A DNA stretch of 64,000 bases from Dryocola sp051307055 (GCF_051307055.1 NZ_CP149994.1:2790001-2854000); one strand, 5' to 3'; numbered from the stretch's first letter, positions 34,267 to 43,062 are shown. Numbers and translations: made by a program. The notes: generated from the sequence alone by a model not told the origin.

Positions 34267-36687
34267 ATGCAAAAAATGTTAAGAGTGCCGTTATTACTGG
34301 CATTGTTGTCCTGTTTGATGTTCACCCCGTTTCTGTCCCAGGCTGATGAAAGCACCGGCCAGTCCGACGCTGAACAGCCGGTAAAAGTGAATGCCAGCAG
34401 CGAGCTGCCGGCGCTGCAAAAACGTCTGGATTCGCTAAAGCAGCGGGCCTCGAGCGCAAAACTTGATAAGCAGTTAACCAGCCTGAACGACGATGCGTTA
34501 AAACTTGTAGCCGACGCCGAACAGCTGGCGGTAGCCCTGGCGCCGCAGCTGACGCAGGTCCGGGCCCAGCTGGATGTCCTTGGCCCGGCGCCCGCGCCGG
34601 GCACGCTGGCGGAAACCCCGCAGGTCGTCAGCCAGCGTAAACAGTTAAATAACAGCAAAACGCTTCTCACCACGCAAATCGAGCAAACCAAAGCCATCGC
34701 CGTGGGCGCGCAAAACCTGTCGGGCCAGATTAACGGCCTGCGCCGCGATGCGCTGAAAACGCAGATAGCCCTGAACACCGGCAGCATCCTGAGTGAGAAA
34801 TTCTGGACGCCGCTTACCGATCCCAGCGCCAAAGATGCGGCCCGCTTTGATAACTTTGGCTCTCAAGTCAGCGACGCCTGGGATCAGGCATGGGAAGAAG
34901 AGTGGCGTTTCGGCACCGGATTCTACCTGCTTCTGGCGCTGGGCGTTGGTCTGTTCGGCCGCAGAGCGCTGGATGCGCCGATTAACTGGATCCTGCCGCG
35001 CTGGCTGCCGCAGGGGCGTTTCCGCCGCAGCTTCCTGGCCTGTTTCACCACCCTGAGCACCATGCTGACGCTGGGCATCAGCATGCAGCTGATTTGCTAT
35101 ATTTTTACGCGCCTGCCGGATACCGCTGAACAGGTGGCTGAATTTGCGGATCAGCTTATTGGACTCACCTACTTCTCAGCGTTAATTGCCGGTCTGGGGA
35201 TGGCGTTACTTTCCAATCGCCATCCTTCCTGGCGTCTGCCGGGCATTGCCGATCCGCTGGCTAAAACGCTGGCCGCCTTCCCTGTTCTGCTGGCGACGTT
35301 TATCTTTCTCTTCGGCATTATTGAGCAGCTGAACGCGCTGGTCGGAGCAAGCATTGACGCCACCCTGTTCGGCAACGGTCTGGCGGCGTTGTTGGTTGCC
35401 TTTAACTGCCTCGTTGCGCCGGTTCGCGTCAACCGTATGCGCCGAAAGATGCGTGCAGAGGGAGAGCAAACCGAAGCCCGCTCCACGCTTGCCGGCATTA
35501 TCCATCTGATTATCAGCCTGACGGCTTTCGTGATCCTGCTGGCGTTGCTGATAGGCTACATCCCGCTGGCGCGCTTTGTGACCTTTGAACTGCTGTGGAT
35601 TGGTCTGGTGGTCAGCTGCCTGTATCTGCTTATTCACTTCGTGGTGGATTTGTGCGAAAGCGTGTTTTCCCCAACCACCCACAGCGGCAAAATCCTTAAG
35701 AGCACGCTGAGCGTTAACGATCGTCATCTGTCGCTCGCCTCCACCTTATTTTCCGCAGTAGGCAAAACGTCCCTGCTGCTGATGGCGGCCGTTGCGCTAC
35801 TTAATGGTACATTCGGCACCACCACGCCGCTGGAATTGCTGAGCAAGATCGTGGATATCTGGGGCGGTAAAGGCCTTGAAGGGATGAACATCATCCCGGC
35901 GCATGCGATGAACGCCGTGATGTGCCTGGGGATTGGCTGGTACATGCTGCGCTCCACGCGCCGGTGGCTGGATAACGATTTCCTGCCGAAAACCATGATG
36001 GACAGGGGCCTGCGCGCCTCGCTGGTGACGCTGTTCACCAACGTAGGCTACGTGCTTATCATCATGCTGACGCTCTCAATGCTCGGTATCGAATGGAACA
36101 AGCTGGCATGGATCGTCAGCGCCCTGTCGGTAGGTATTGGTTTTGGTTTACAGGAGATTGTGAAGAACTTTATCTCCGGCCTTATTCTGCTCACTGAACG
36201 ACCGGTAAAAGTGGGCGATCTGGTCAGCATCAGCGGCGTGGAAGGCGATATTCGCCGCATCAACGTGCGCGCCACTGAAATACAGCTGGGGGATAAATCC
36301 ACGGTAATAGTGCCGAACTCGCAGCTCATTTCGCAGAACGTACGCAACGCCACTATGGGCAATGCGCAGGGCGTAGCCACTATCGCGCTGACCTTCCCGC
36401 TGGATATCGATCCAGAGCAGGTGCGCAATTTACTGCTTGAGGCCTACACCCTGCATGAGTCCATACTGGAAAACCCACCGCCATCGGTGAGCTTTAAAGA
36501 GCTGGGGCCAACCGGAATTGTGCTGAGCGTAACCGGCTATGTGAATAGCCCGCGCATGGTCAGCTCAACGCGCAGCGATCTGCTGTATGAAATCCTCAAA
36601 ATGCTCCGCGCCGCGGGCATCAGCCTCAGCCAGACGCAAACCATGATCCTTGAAAAACCTGCCAACAGGCTGGCGGTCAGGGAATGA
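34267..36687 (+). CDS. large MscS-family mechanosensitive channel with DUF3772 domain
   Basis: 806 aa from the ATG at 34267, which gives a clean signal peptide (MQKMLRVPLLLALLSCLMF...SQA); a TTG 45 bases upstream is in frame but less likely. Residues about 25-200 are a periplasmic, helical DUF3772-type domain. Some ten membrane helices follow. The MscS core (about 600-790) has the pore helix ALSVGIGFGLQEIVKNFISG and the beta domain VKVGDLVSISGVEGDIRRI. Such channels release solutes on hypo-osmotic shock. It is not one of the E. coli K-12 MscS paralogues by layout (MscK and MscM are larger). A terminator follows. Confidence 0.88.
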   Translation: MQKMLRVPLLLALLSCLMFTPFLSQADESTGQSDAEQPVKVNASSELPALQKRLDSLKQRASSAKLDKQLTSLNDDALKLVADAEQLAVALAPQLTQVRAQLDVLGPAPAPGTLAETPQVVSQRKQLNNSKTLLTTQIEQTKAIAVGAQNLSGQINGLRRDALKTQIALNTGSILSEKFWTPLTDPSAKDAARFDNFGSQVSDAWDQAWEEEWRFGTGFYLLLALGVGLFGRRALDAPINWILPRWLPQGRFRRSFLACFTTLSTMLTLGISMQLICYIFTRLPDTAEQVAEFADQLIGLTYFSALIAGLGMALLSNRHPSWRLPGIADPLAKTLAAFPVLLATFIFLFGIIEQLNALVGASIDATLFGNGLAALLVAFNCLVAPVRVNRMRRKMRAEGEQTEARSTLAGIIHLIISLTAFVILLALLIGYIPLARFVTFELLWIGLVVSCLYLLIHFVVDLCESVFSPTTHSGKILKSTLSVNDRHLSLASTLFSAVGKTSLLLMAAVALLNGTFGTTTPLELLSKIVDIWGGKGLEGMNIIPAHAMNAVMCLGIGWYMLRSTRRWLDNDFLPKTMMDRGLRASLVTLFTNVGYVLIIMLTLSMLGIEWNKLAWIVSALSVGIGFGLQEIVKNFISGLILLTERPVKVGDLVSISGVEGDIRRINVRATEIQLGDKSTVIVPNSQLISQNVRNATMGNAQGVATIALTFPLDIDPEQVRNLLLEAYTLHESILENPPPSVSFKELGPTGIVLSVTGYVNSPRMVSSTRSDLLYEILKMLRAAGISLSQTQTMILEKPANRLAVRE

Positions 36688-36693
36688 CCGGCC

Positions 36694-36729
36694 GGGTCAC
36701 GGCCAGATTCAGCCCGTGGCCCGCTTTTT
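36694..36729 (+). terminator. rho-independent terminator of the MscS-type gene
   Basis: Nine-pair stem GGGTCACGG/CCGTGGCCC (one G-U pair) with an 11-base loop, followed by GCTTTTT, seven bases after the stop codon. Confidence 0.7.
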
Positions 36730-36936
36730 CCATAGCGACTAAGCACCCGACGGGCAGAAAACGCGGGGGCGCTTTGTGCATGCTAAACAAATAATTAAAC
36801 CAGCAGCGCAGATATAATCCTGAGTGTTTATTTATAAGCTGATGAAAAGCCCATCGATTTTAAATCCCTTTAAAGTTACTCCTCTTCCGCCTTCTTTTAT
36901 ATATGCCGCCTCGCTCGCGGTAACAAGAGTAAATAA

Positions 36937-36944
36937 CTATACTT
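36937..36944 (+). promoter_or_regulatory. sigma-S-like extended -10 element (CTATACTT)
   Basis: CTATACTT is the canonical sigma-S -10 signature, and no good -35 hexamer lies 17 bases upstream, as is common for such promoters. Transcription would start near 36950, at the foot of a hairpin (36946-36970). Confidence 0.55.
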
Positions 36945-36945
36945 C

Positions 36946-36970
36946 GAGAGTAGCAAAATGCTACTTACTC
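36946..36970 (+). promoter_or_regulatory. 5' leader hairpin of the small-protein genes
   Basis: AGTAGCA/TGCTACT stem with an AAA loop, extended by GAG/CTC across a two-base bulge. It sits between the sigma-S-like -10 and the CCGGAG ribosome-binding site of the 33-aa gene and hides an in-frame ATG at 36958 in the loop and stem. Confidence 0.5.
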
Positions 36971-36981
36971 TCCCGGAGTTT

Positions 36982-37083
36982 ATGATGAAAAACATTATTT
37001 TACAGGTTTCGAAAAGTCAGCCTAAGAACCCGGAAAAAACGCCTAAAAACGATGAAAAGAAACCTAAACAAAACCAGAAATGA
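36982..37083 (+). CDS. very small basic protein (33 aa), unknown
   Basis: Starts with two Met codons after a GGAG ribosome-binding site and ends at TGA 37081-37083. The translation starts MMKNIILQVSKSQ and the remainder is Lys/Pro/Asn/Gln-rich (PEKTPKNDEKKPKQNQK), strongly basic and probably disordered. Too short for domain recognition. Supported by its promoter-like element, leader hairpin and ribosome-binding site rather than by homology. Confidence 0.5.
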   Translation: MMKNIILQVSKSQPKNPEKTPKNDEKKPKQNQK

Positions 37084-37127
37084 GTTTTGATTAGGCCAAT
37101 TAACGCAGGTTTTAGTTGGAGGTTAAT

Positions 37128-37274
37128 ATGTCCGAACGCCCTGATTTTGTTGATCCGCTTCCTGATGACGAACCTGTTCCTCGTAGCCCTGACGATGAGC
37201 CTTTACCGGATGATATCGATCCTGAAGACCCGGACAGGATTATTGAACCCACAGATCCTGCAAGGCCATTATAG
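37128..37274 (+). CDS. small acidic Pro/Asp-rich protein (48 aa), unknown
   Basis: ATG at 37128 follows a strong TTGGAGG ribosome-binding site. The 48-residue product, beginning MSERPDFVDPLPDDEPVPRS, repeats a D/E-P pattern (PDDEPLPDDIDPEDPD), is very acidic, and is probably disordered. It lies 44 bases after the basic 33-aa gene in the same orientation and ahead of a terminator, so the two probably form a bicistron of opposite charge. Reading frame differs from a longer overlapping frame that lacks such a site. Confidence 0.6.
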   Translation: MSERPDFVDPLPDDEPVPRSPDDEPLPDDIDPEDPDRIIEPTDPARPL

Positions 37275-37285
37275 TTAATTCGATA

Positions 37286-37343
37286 AGCCGCATTGGTAAA
37301 CTGCTCTTTTGAAACCAGGGCACTTCTCCGGCGGCTTTTTTTA
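37286..37343 (+). terminator. terminator after the small-protein genes
   Basis: AGCCGC (37286-37291) pairs with GCGGCT (37331-37336), with inner pairing TTGGT/ACCAG, followed by a run of seven T. Confidence 0.6.
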
Positions 37344-37449
37344 TTAATTTACTCAAGCTTCCTTCACAGAATTTAAATTAAGAGCTAGATTTTAATCTTA
37401 TAGTTCCTTTCTCATCTCACTTTCAATGTTGAAAATAGGGAGATCCGCC

Positions 37450-38445
37450 ATGATAGATCCTCAAGCTCCTGATAATAGAGATTACGACCTTGCCTATGTC
37501 AGACGTAATTATTTACCGCTGAAACGAATTTCCTGGAGCGCTATTTTTGCTGGCGTAGTTATATCTATGGTGGTTTATTTACTGCTCGCTATTCTGGGCA
37601 CGGCAATTGGCACCACCACGATAGATCCTTTGCAAGAGCAGCACCCGATGGACGGAATTGCCACCGGCGCCGCCATCTGGACCGGTATAAGCATGTTAAT
37701 TGCCATTGCGGCCGGTGGGTATATTAGCGGGCGGCTGGCTCATCGTGAAGGAGCGCTGCATGGCGTGTTAATGTTTGGCGTCAACACGTTGATTTGTACT
37801 TGGTTTTTAATTTCCCTGGCTAACAGCGCAATGAGCGGCGCAGCAAACGTTGCTGGCGCGGGCCTGCAAGCTCTGGGCAGCGGAATTTCCGCGGTTGCGC
37901 CTTCGGTCACGCAGATGACGAAAGAGAAGCTGCAGGAAAATAATATTAATCTTGATAATCTGCAAAATGAGCTGGAAACGACATTGCGTCAAACGGGCAA
38001 ACCGGAACTGCAGCCTGAGGCGCTGCAAAACCAGGCGCAAAATGAAGGCGATCGGGCGCAGAATCAGCTAAATCAGGGCGGCGATGTAAGCAGCTTTATT
38101 AAAGGCCTGGCCCAGAGAAATGAAAGCACCTTCCAGGCAGCCGATCGCGAGGCGCTGAAAAATATCATTATCGCCAGAACAGGTAAATCGGATGCGGAAG
38201 CAGAACAGATAGTGGCCCAGACTGAGAAAAACTATCAGGCGGCCCGAGCTAAATATGAAGAGATGAAGAAAGAGGCCGAGCAAAAAGCTCGCGAAGCGGC
38301 AGATAAAGCAGCAGCCGCCACAGCGAAAGCAAGCTGGTTCGCCTTCTTCATGTTTATTATTGAAGCGGTTCTTGCCGGTGCAATGGGGATGTTTGGCCGT
38401 CGCTCACAGCCTGAAGTGGTGGTGACAACCGATCGTCCTTTATAA
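37450..38445 (+). CDS. membrane protein with two N-terminal helices, coiled-coil domain and C-terminal helix, unknown function
   Basis: 331 aa from the ATG at 37450, chosen for its GGGAGA site; an in-frame TTG 24 bases upstream is less likely. Hydrophobic segments at about 27-50 and 62-80 (with GGYISGRLAHREGALHG between helices) plus one near 95-110 resemble TIGR04086/YrzE-type membrane proteins. A long Gln/Asn/Glu/Lys-rich region (about 135-290) is likely coiled coil, ended by a C-terminal helix near 300-320. Downstream of the sigma-S-like small genes, so a stress role is possible but not shown. I do not recognise a named family. Confidence 0.75.
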   Translation: MIDPQAPDNRDYDLAYVRRNYLPLKRISWSAIFAGVVISMVVYLLLAILGTAIGTTTIDPLQEQHPMDGIATGAAIWTGISMLIAIAAGGYISGRLAHREGALHGVLMFGVNTLICTWFLISLANSAMSGAANVAGAGLQALGSGISAVAPSVTQMTKEKLQENNINLDNLQNELETTLRQTGKPELQPEALQNQAQNEGDRAQNQLNQGGDVSSFIKGLAQRNESTFQAADREALKNIIIARTGKSDAEAEQIVAQTEKNYQAARAKYEEMKKEAEQKAREAADKAAAATAKASWFAFFMFIIEAVLAGAMGMFGRRSQPEVVVTTDRPL

Positions 38446-38470
38446 AAACCTGACGTAAAGATGGTTGCCG

Positions 38471-38498
38471 GGGCGGGTGGCGTTTTGCTTACCCGCCC
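38471..38498. repeat. REP-like palindrome
   Basis: GGGCGGGT and ACCCGCCC flank a 12-base spacer GGCGTTTTGCTT; the same GGCGGGT-GGCG...TTACCCGCC pattern recurs at 53567-53868 and 55732-55796. It sits between convergent genes. Confidence 0.6.
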
Positions 38499-38520
38499 TG
38501 CTGCTGATAACAGCAAAAAT

Positions 38521-38985
38521 TTACTTTTTCTGCACGCGCGCGGTTAAGCCACGCAGGAAGTAGCGCAGGAACTGGTCGCCGCACTCACGGTAATTCTTAT
38601 GCTCTGGCGCACGCATCATGGCGGTAATTTCCGGCATGGAGATGCGGAATTCCTGCGAAGTCAGAATCTCCAGCACGTCGTCAGTTTTAAGATCGAACGC
38701 GATACGCAGCTTTTTCAGGATGATGTTATTAGTCATCTTGCGTTCAATCTTTGGCGCCGGCTTGCTTTCGTCTTTGCCACGGCGGAAGTAAATCAGGCCG
38801 TTTAAGAAGTGCGCCATCAGGATATCCGGACAGAGCTGAAACTTCTCTTCGTCTTCCTTTTTGGTCCAGGTGACGATTTGCTCATTGGTGACCGCGGTAT
38901 CTGTCAGGGCGAAAATTTTCACCATGTCATTATTGTTCAGGTTCAGCATGTAGCGCACGCTGCGTAATACGTCGTTATTCATCAT
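38521..38985 (-). CDS. yehS: YehS, DUF1456 protein
   Basis: 154 aa (E. coli 156). Two tandem DUF1456 repeats: MNNDVLRSVRYMLNLNNNDM at the start and MTNNIILKKLRIAFDLKTDD near residue 83, each a three- to four-helix unit. The function is unknown. Two adjacent ATG codons mark the start, preceded by a GAGA-type site. Lies in the same part of the chromosome as metG in E. coli. Confidence 0.93.
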   Translation of the reverse strand: MMNNDVLRSVRYMLNLNNNDMVKIFALTDTAVTNEQIVTWTKKEDEEKFQLCPDILMAHFLNGLIYFRRGKDESKPAPKIERKMTNNIILKKLRIAFDLKTDDVLEILTSQEFRISMPEITAMMRAPEHKNYRECGDQFLRYFLRGLTARVQKK

Positions 38986-39076
38986 GGTGAGTATCTCTCG
39001 TTCAAACTCTCGAAAAGCGGGCAGTATATAGAGAAGCGGGGATATTGTAATAAAAACTACACCGCTTTGGCTCCCC

Positions 39077-39104
39077 GCGCCTCTCAGCGAGGAGCGTTTT
39101 TTTT
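39077..39104 (+). terminator. terminator-like hairpin with T8 just before the GNAT gene
   Basis: GCGCCTC/GAGGAGC (six pairs, one mismatch), 5-base loop, followed by CG and eight T. It points towards the GNAT gene and ends 7 bases before its Shine-Dalgarno, so it could be an attenuator or the end of an incoming transcript. Confidence 0.4.
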
Positions 39105-39123
39105 AAAATGGAAGGAGTATGCC

Positions 39124-39546
39124 GTGGTCATTCGTCCCTGGAGCGAAAGCGATCGCCCTTTTTTAAGAACCCTGTATCTGCATGCCCGGCGTAAAGCCTG
39201 GCCGTGGCTGGACGGCAGCGCCTGGCGGCTGGAAGATTTCGATGAAGCGATTAAAAACGAGCAAATCTGGGTGGCGGAAGAAAACGGGCACCGGCTGGGA
39301 TTTGCCTCGGTATGGGTGAATGACAACTTCCTGCATAACCTGTTTGTGGCGCCTGAGCATCAGGGTCGGGGCGCAGGTCTCGCCCTGCTGGAAAAAGTGC
39401 AGTCGGAATTCACCAGCACCGGCGCGCTAAAATGCCTGCAGAAGAACCATCGCGCGGTTGCGTTTTATCAGCGCCACGGCTGGAAGATTGAAGCGAGCGG
39501 CGAAGGGCCGGACGGGGAATATTTTTTGATGCATTTTGTGGTGTGA
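39124..39546 (+). CDS. GNAT-family acetyltransferase
   Basis: 140 aa from a GTG at 39124, six bases after AAGGAG; longer upstream frames run through the terminator-like hairpin. N-terminus VIRPWSESDRPFLRTLY is the usual GNAT beta-alpha start; FVAPEHQGRGAGLALLEKV has the acetyl-CoA pyrophosphate loop (Q/RxxGxG/A); FYQRHGW is the late conserved motif. The acceptor is unknown. The gene is followed by a REP pair. Confidence 0.85.
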   Translation: MVIRPWSESDRPFLRTLYLHARRKAWPWLDGSAWRLEDFDEAIKNEQIWVAEENGHRLGFASVWVNDNFLHNLFVAPEHQGRGAGLALLEKVQSEFTSTGALKCLQKNHRAVAFYQRHGWKIEASGEGPDGEYFLMHFVV

Positions 39547-39548
39547 AC

Positions 39549-39624
39549 GGCGGATGGCGCAGGCTTATCCGCCCTACGTAACAAAAAGCAACTATGACAG
39601 GGCGGATAAGCTGCGCCATCCGCC
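39549..39624. repeat. pair of inverted REP elements (BIME) between GNAT gene and apbC
   Basis: GGCGGATGGCGCAGGCTTATCCGCCCTAC (39550-39578 region) is answered by GGGCGGATAAGCTGCGCCATCCGCC (39600-39624) in inverse orientation, the typical bacterial interspersed mosaic element between convergent genes. Confidence 0.85.
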
Positions 39625-39632
39625 ACAAAGGA

Positions 39633-40745
39633 TCACACGGCTCTGAAGGCAATATCCGCAGGGATCACTTCACCCTGCCAGTAAAGCTGAGCCGCCACGC
39701 GTCCCGCCAGCTGGCGGTAGATAGCGGTGAACTCGCTGTCCGGCCGGCTGATGACCGTAGGCTTGCCGGCATCCAGATCCTCACGCAGCGTGATATGCAG
39801 CGGCATCTGGCCCAGCAGCGCAATATGATACTGGTCCGCCAGCTTCTGCGCGCCGCCGGTGCCGAAAATTGGCTCATGGTGGCCGCAGTTGCTGCAGATA
39901 TGCATACTCATGTTCTCAACGATGCCCAGCACCGGCACATCAACTTTTTCGAACATCACAATGCCCTTGCGGGCGTCGATTAGCGCGATGTCCTGCGGCG
40001 TGGTGACAACCACCGCGCCCGTTACCGGGATGTTTTGCGCAAGGGTAAGCTGAATGTCGCCGGTGCCCGGCGGCATATCCAGCACCAGATAATCCAGATC
40101 CGGCCACATGGTTTCCTGCAGCATCTGCATCAGCGCTTTGCTTGCCATTGGGCCGCGCCACACCATGGCGTTTTCATCGGTGACCAGATAACCAATGGAG
40201 TTGGTCGCAAGGCCATGCGCGGAGATTGGCGTCATGTGCGTGCCGTCCGGAGAGGTAGGACGTTCATGTTCGGCACCCAGCATGTTTGGAATCGACGGGC
40301 CGTAGATATCCGCGTCCAGAATACCGACCTTCGCCCCTTCGGCAGCCAGCGCCAGCGCCAGGTTCACCGCGGTGCTGGACTTCCCTACTCCGCCTTTACC
40401 GGAGCTTACGGCGATAATATTTTTTACGCCGTTGATGCCAGGATGGTTTTTCACACGTTTTAAGGTGGCGACGTTATGGCTGAGCTTCCAGTCCACGGCT
40501 TTCGCGCCGGTGATGCGCAGCAAATCTGAACTGCACTCCTCCTGCAGCGCTTCAAAGCCGCTTTTCCATACAAACGGCATTAACAGCTCAACGTGCAGCG
40601 TATCGTCAAGCATAGCGACGTGATGCAGGCCTTTAAGCACGGTGAGATTGTGCTTCAGGGTTGGGTGCTGAAAATTGGCCAGCGTCCCGGCGACCATCGC
40701 GCGCAACTGCTCGGGGGATTTACTTGCCTGGGATTGAGAGTTCAT
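39633..40745 (-). CDS. apbC: ApbC (Mrp), iron-sulfur cluster carrier ATPase
   Basis: 370 aa (E. coli 369). An N-terminal MIP18-like domain (about 10-90) is followed by a P-loop ATPase with deviant Walker A SSGKGGVGKSST (116-125). The CxxC pair HICSNC near residue 283 bridges the dimer and holds a transferable 4Fe-4S cluster. Divergent from metG, as in E. coli. Confidence 0.96.
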   Translation of the reverse strand: MNSQSQASKSPEQLRAMVAGTLANFQHPTLKHNLTVLKGLHHVAMLDDTLHVELLMPFVWKSGFEALQEECSSDLLRITGAKAVDWKLSHNVATLKRVKNHPGINGVKNIIAVSSGKGGVGKSSTAVNLALALAAEGAKVGILDADIYGPSIPNMLGAEHERPTSPDGTHMTPISAHGLATNSIGYLVTDENAMVWRGPMASKALMQMLQETMWPDLDYLVLDMPPGTGDIQLTLAQNIPVTGAVVVTTPQDIALIDARKGIVMFEKVDVPVLGIVENMSMHICSNCGHHEPIFGTGGAQKLADQYHIALLGQMPLHITLREDLDAGKPTVISRPDSEFTAIYRQLAGRVAAQLYWQGEVIPADIAFRAV

Positions 40746-40907
40746 CCCGACTCCTTATGTTTTTTTATCGTACATTGCAGTTTGCTAAGCATACCAGATG
40801 CCGCAAGGGGCGATAAAATTTCCTTGTGCACCTTGTGTGGTTTACCGCAGGGCGGGCTTTCGGTTAACATCAAAGCCCTTTTCTCTTTAGAAGATGCAAT
40901 TCCTACT

Positions 40908-42941
40908 ATGGCTCATGTCGCGAAAAAATTATTGGTAACGTGCGCACTTCCGTACGCTAACGGCTCAATCCACCTCGGTCACATGCTGGAGCATATTCAG
41001 GCTGATGTCTGGGTCCGTTACCAACGAATGCGCGGCAACACGGTCAACTTCATCTGCGCGGACGACGCGCACGGCACACCTATCATGCTGAAAGCGCAGC
41101 AGTTAGGCATTACGCCGGAGCAGATGATTGGTGCAATGAGCCAGGAGCATCAGACGGATTTCGCCGGCTTCAATATCAGCTATGACAACTATCACTCCAC
41201 GCACAGCGATGAAAACCGCGAGCTGGCGTCGGTGATTTATGGTCGTCTGAAAGAGAACGGCTTCATTAAAAACCGCACTATCTCCCAGCTTTACGATCCG
41301 GAAAAAGGCATGTTCCTGCCGGACCGTTTCGTCAAAGGCACCTGCCCGAAATGTAAATCACCGGATCAGTACGGCGATAACTGCGAAGTGTGCGGCGCGA
41401 CCTACAGCCCAACCGAGCTTATCGATCCGAAATCCGTAGTCTCCGGCGCTACGCCTGAAATGCGTGACTCCGAGCACTTTTTCTTTGATTTGCCGTCGTT
41501 TAGCGAAATGCTGCAGGCCTGGACGCGCAGCGGTGCGCTGCAGGAGCAGGTGGCGAACAAAATGCAGGAGTGGTTCGAGTCAGGCCTGCAACAGTGGGAT
41601 ATTTCCCGCGATGCGCCTTATTTTGGCTTTGAAATCCCGGACGCGCCGGGCAAATACTTCTACGTCTGGCTGGACGCGCCAATCGGCTATATGGGTTCAT
41701 TTAAAAACCTCTGCGACAAGCGCGGCGACACGGCAAGCTTCGACGAATACTGGAAGAAAGACTCCACCGCCGAGCTGTACCACTTCATCGGTAAAGATAT
41801 CGTTTACTTCCACAGCCTGTTCTGGCCGGCGATGCTGGAAGGCAGCGGCTTCCGCAAACCTACCAATCTGTTTGTTCACGGCTATGTGACGGTGAACGGC
41901 GCGAAGATGTCCAAATCTCGCGGCACCTTCATTAAGGCCAGCACCTGGCTGAACCACTTCGACGCCGACAGCCTGCGCTACTACTACACCGCGAAGCTCT
42001 CTTCCCGCATCGACGATATCGACCTGAATCTGGAAGATTTCGTGCAGCGCGTGAACAGCGACATCGTCAACAAAGTGGTGAACCTGGCCTCCCGTAACGC
42101 GGGCTTTATCGCCAAACGCTTTGACGGCCAGCTGTCTGCGGAAATTGCCGACCCGGCGCTGTACAAAACCTTTACCGATGCCGCAGCAAGCGTTGGCGAA
42201 GCGTGGGAAAGCCGCGAGTTTGGCCGCGCGGTGCGTGAAATCATGGCGCTTGCCGATGTGGCAAACCGCTACGTTGACGAACAGGCTCCGTGGGTGGTGG
42301 CAAAACAGGAAGGCCGCGATGCCGACCTGCAGTCCATCTGCACCATGGGTATCAATATGTTCCGCGTGCTGATGACCTGGCTGAAGCCGGTTCTGCCAAC
42401 GCTTGCCGAACGTGCTGAAGCCTTCCTGAACTGTGAGCTGACCTGGGATGCCATCCAGCAGCCGTTGCTCAACCATAAGGTGAACAACTTCAAAGCGCTG
42501 TATAACCGCGTCGATTTGAAGCAGGTTGAAGCGCTGGTTGAAGCCTCGAAAGAAGAGGTGAAAGCAGCACGCCCACCGGCTACCGGCCCGCTGGCGGAGG
42601 ATCCGATTGGTGAAACCATCGCCTTTGATGACTTCGCCAAAGTAGATTTGCGTATCGCGCTGATCGAAAAAGCGGAGTTCGTGGAAGGCTCGGACAAGCT
42701 GCTGCGCCTGACGCTGGATCTGGGCGGCGAGAAACGCAACGTATTCTCCGGCATTCGTTCCGCTTATCCGGAGCCTGCGAAACTGGAAGGCCGCCTGACG
42801 GTAATGGTGGCTAACCTTGCGCCGCGTAAAATGCGCTTCGGCATCTCTGAAGGGATGGTGATGGCGGCAGGTCCTGGCGGAAAAGATATCTTCCTGCTAA
42901 GCCCGGACAGCGGCGCGCAGCCAGGAATGGCTGTTAAATAA
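40908..42941 (+). CDS. metG: methionyl-tRNA synthetase
   Basis: 677 aa (same as E. coli) from the ATG at 40908; the open frame extends upstream across the apbC promoter and is not used. Class I signature SIHLGH (HIGH motif) at 20-25, zinc knuckle CPKC...CEVC near 146-162, KMSKS near 333, and a C-terminal EMAP/tRNA-binding dimerisation domain from about 575. It charges initiator and elongator tRNA-Met. Followed by a strong terminator. Confidence 0.98.
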   Translation: MAHVAKKLLVTCALPYANGSIHLGHMLEHIQADVWVRYQRMRGNTVNFICADDAHGTPIMLKAQQLGITPEQMIGAMSQEHQTDFAGFNISYDNYHSTHSDENRELASVIYGRLKENGFIKNRTISQLYDPEKGMFLPDRFVKGTCPKCKSPDQYGDNCEVCGATYSPTELIDPKSVVSGATPEMRDSEHFFFDLPSFSEMLQAWTRSGALQEQVANKMQEWFESGLQQWDISRDAPYFGFEIPDAPGKYFYVWLDAPIGYMGSFKNLCDKRGDTASFDEYWKKDSTAELYHFIGKDIVYFHSLFWPAMLEGSGFRKPTNLFVHGYVTVNGAKMSKSRGTFIKASTWLNHFDADSLRYYYTAKLSSRIDDIDLNLEDFVQRVNSDIVNKVVNLASRNAGFIAKRFDGQLSAEIADPALYKTFTDAAASVGEAWESREFGRAVREIMALADVANRYVDEQAPWVVAKQEGRDADLQSICTMGINMFRVLMTWLKPVLPTLAERAEAFLNCELTWDAIQQPLLNHKVNNFKALYNRVDLKQVEALVEASKEEVKAARPPATGPLAEDPIGETIAFDDFAKVDLRIALIEKAEFVEGSDKLLRLTLDLGGEKRNVFSGIRSAYPEPAKLEGRLTVMVANLAPRKMRFGISEGMVMAAGPGGKDIFLLSPDSGAQPGMAVK

Positions 42942-42948
42942 CAACTAA

Positions 42949-42977
42949 AATACCCCGGCGAGCCGGGGTATTTTTTT
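42949..42977 (+). terminator. rho-independent terminator of metG
   Basis: Stem ATACCCCGGC/GCCGGGGTAT with a 2-3-base loop followed by seven T, nine bases after the stop. Confidence 0.92.
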
Positions 42978-42981
42978 ACAT

Positions 42982-43049
42982 GTCGGATGGCGCTAACGTT
43001 TATCCCGCCCGGATGAATCTGGATCGGCGTATGCGCCATCCATCTGTCA
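42982..43049. repeat. REP-like element at the metG-mdfA junction
   Basis: GTCGGATGGCGCTAACGTTTATCCCGCC and, inverted, GGCGTATGCGCCATCC: an imperfect REP pair between convergent metG and mdfA, at the point where gene order changes relative to E. coli. Confidence 0.6.
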
Positions 43050-43062
43050 TCATCCGCAATAC

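Noticed and set aside
37087..37278. 63-codon frame over the small acidic gene
   Set aside because: Lacks a ribosome-binding site; the 48-aa frame starting at 37128 has a strong one and a coherent acidic composition.
40593..40907. N-terminal extension of metG by 105 codons
   Set aside because: It runs antisense through the apbC start; the ATG at 40908 gives exactly the E. coli length and N-terminus.
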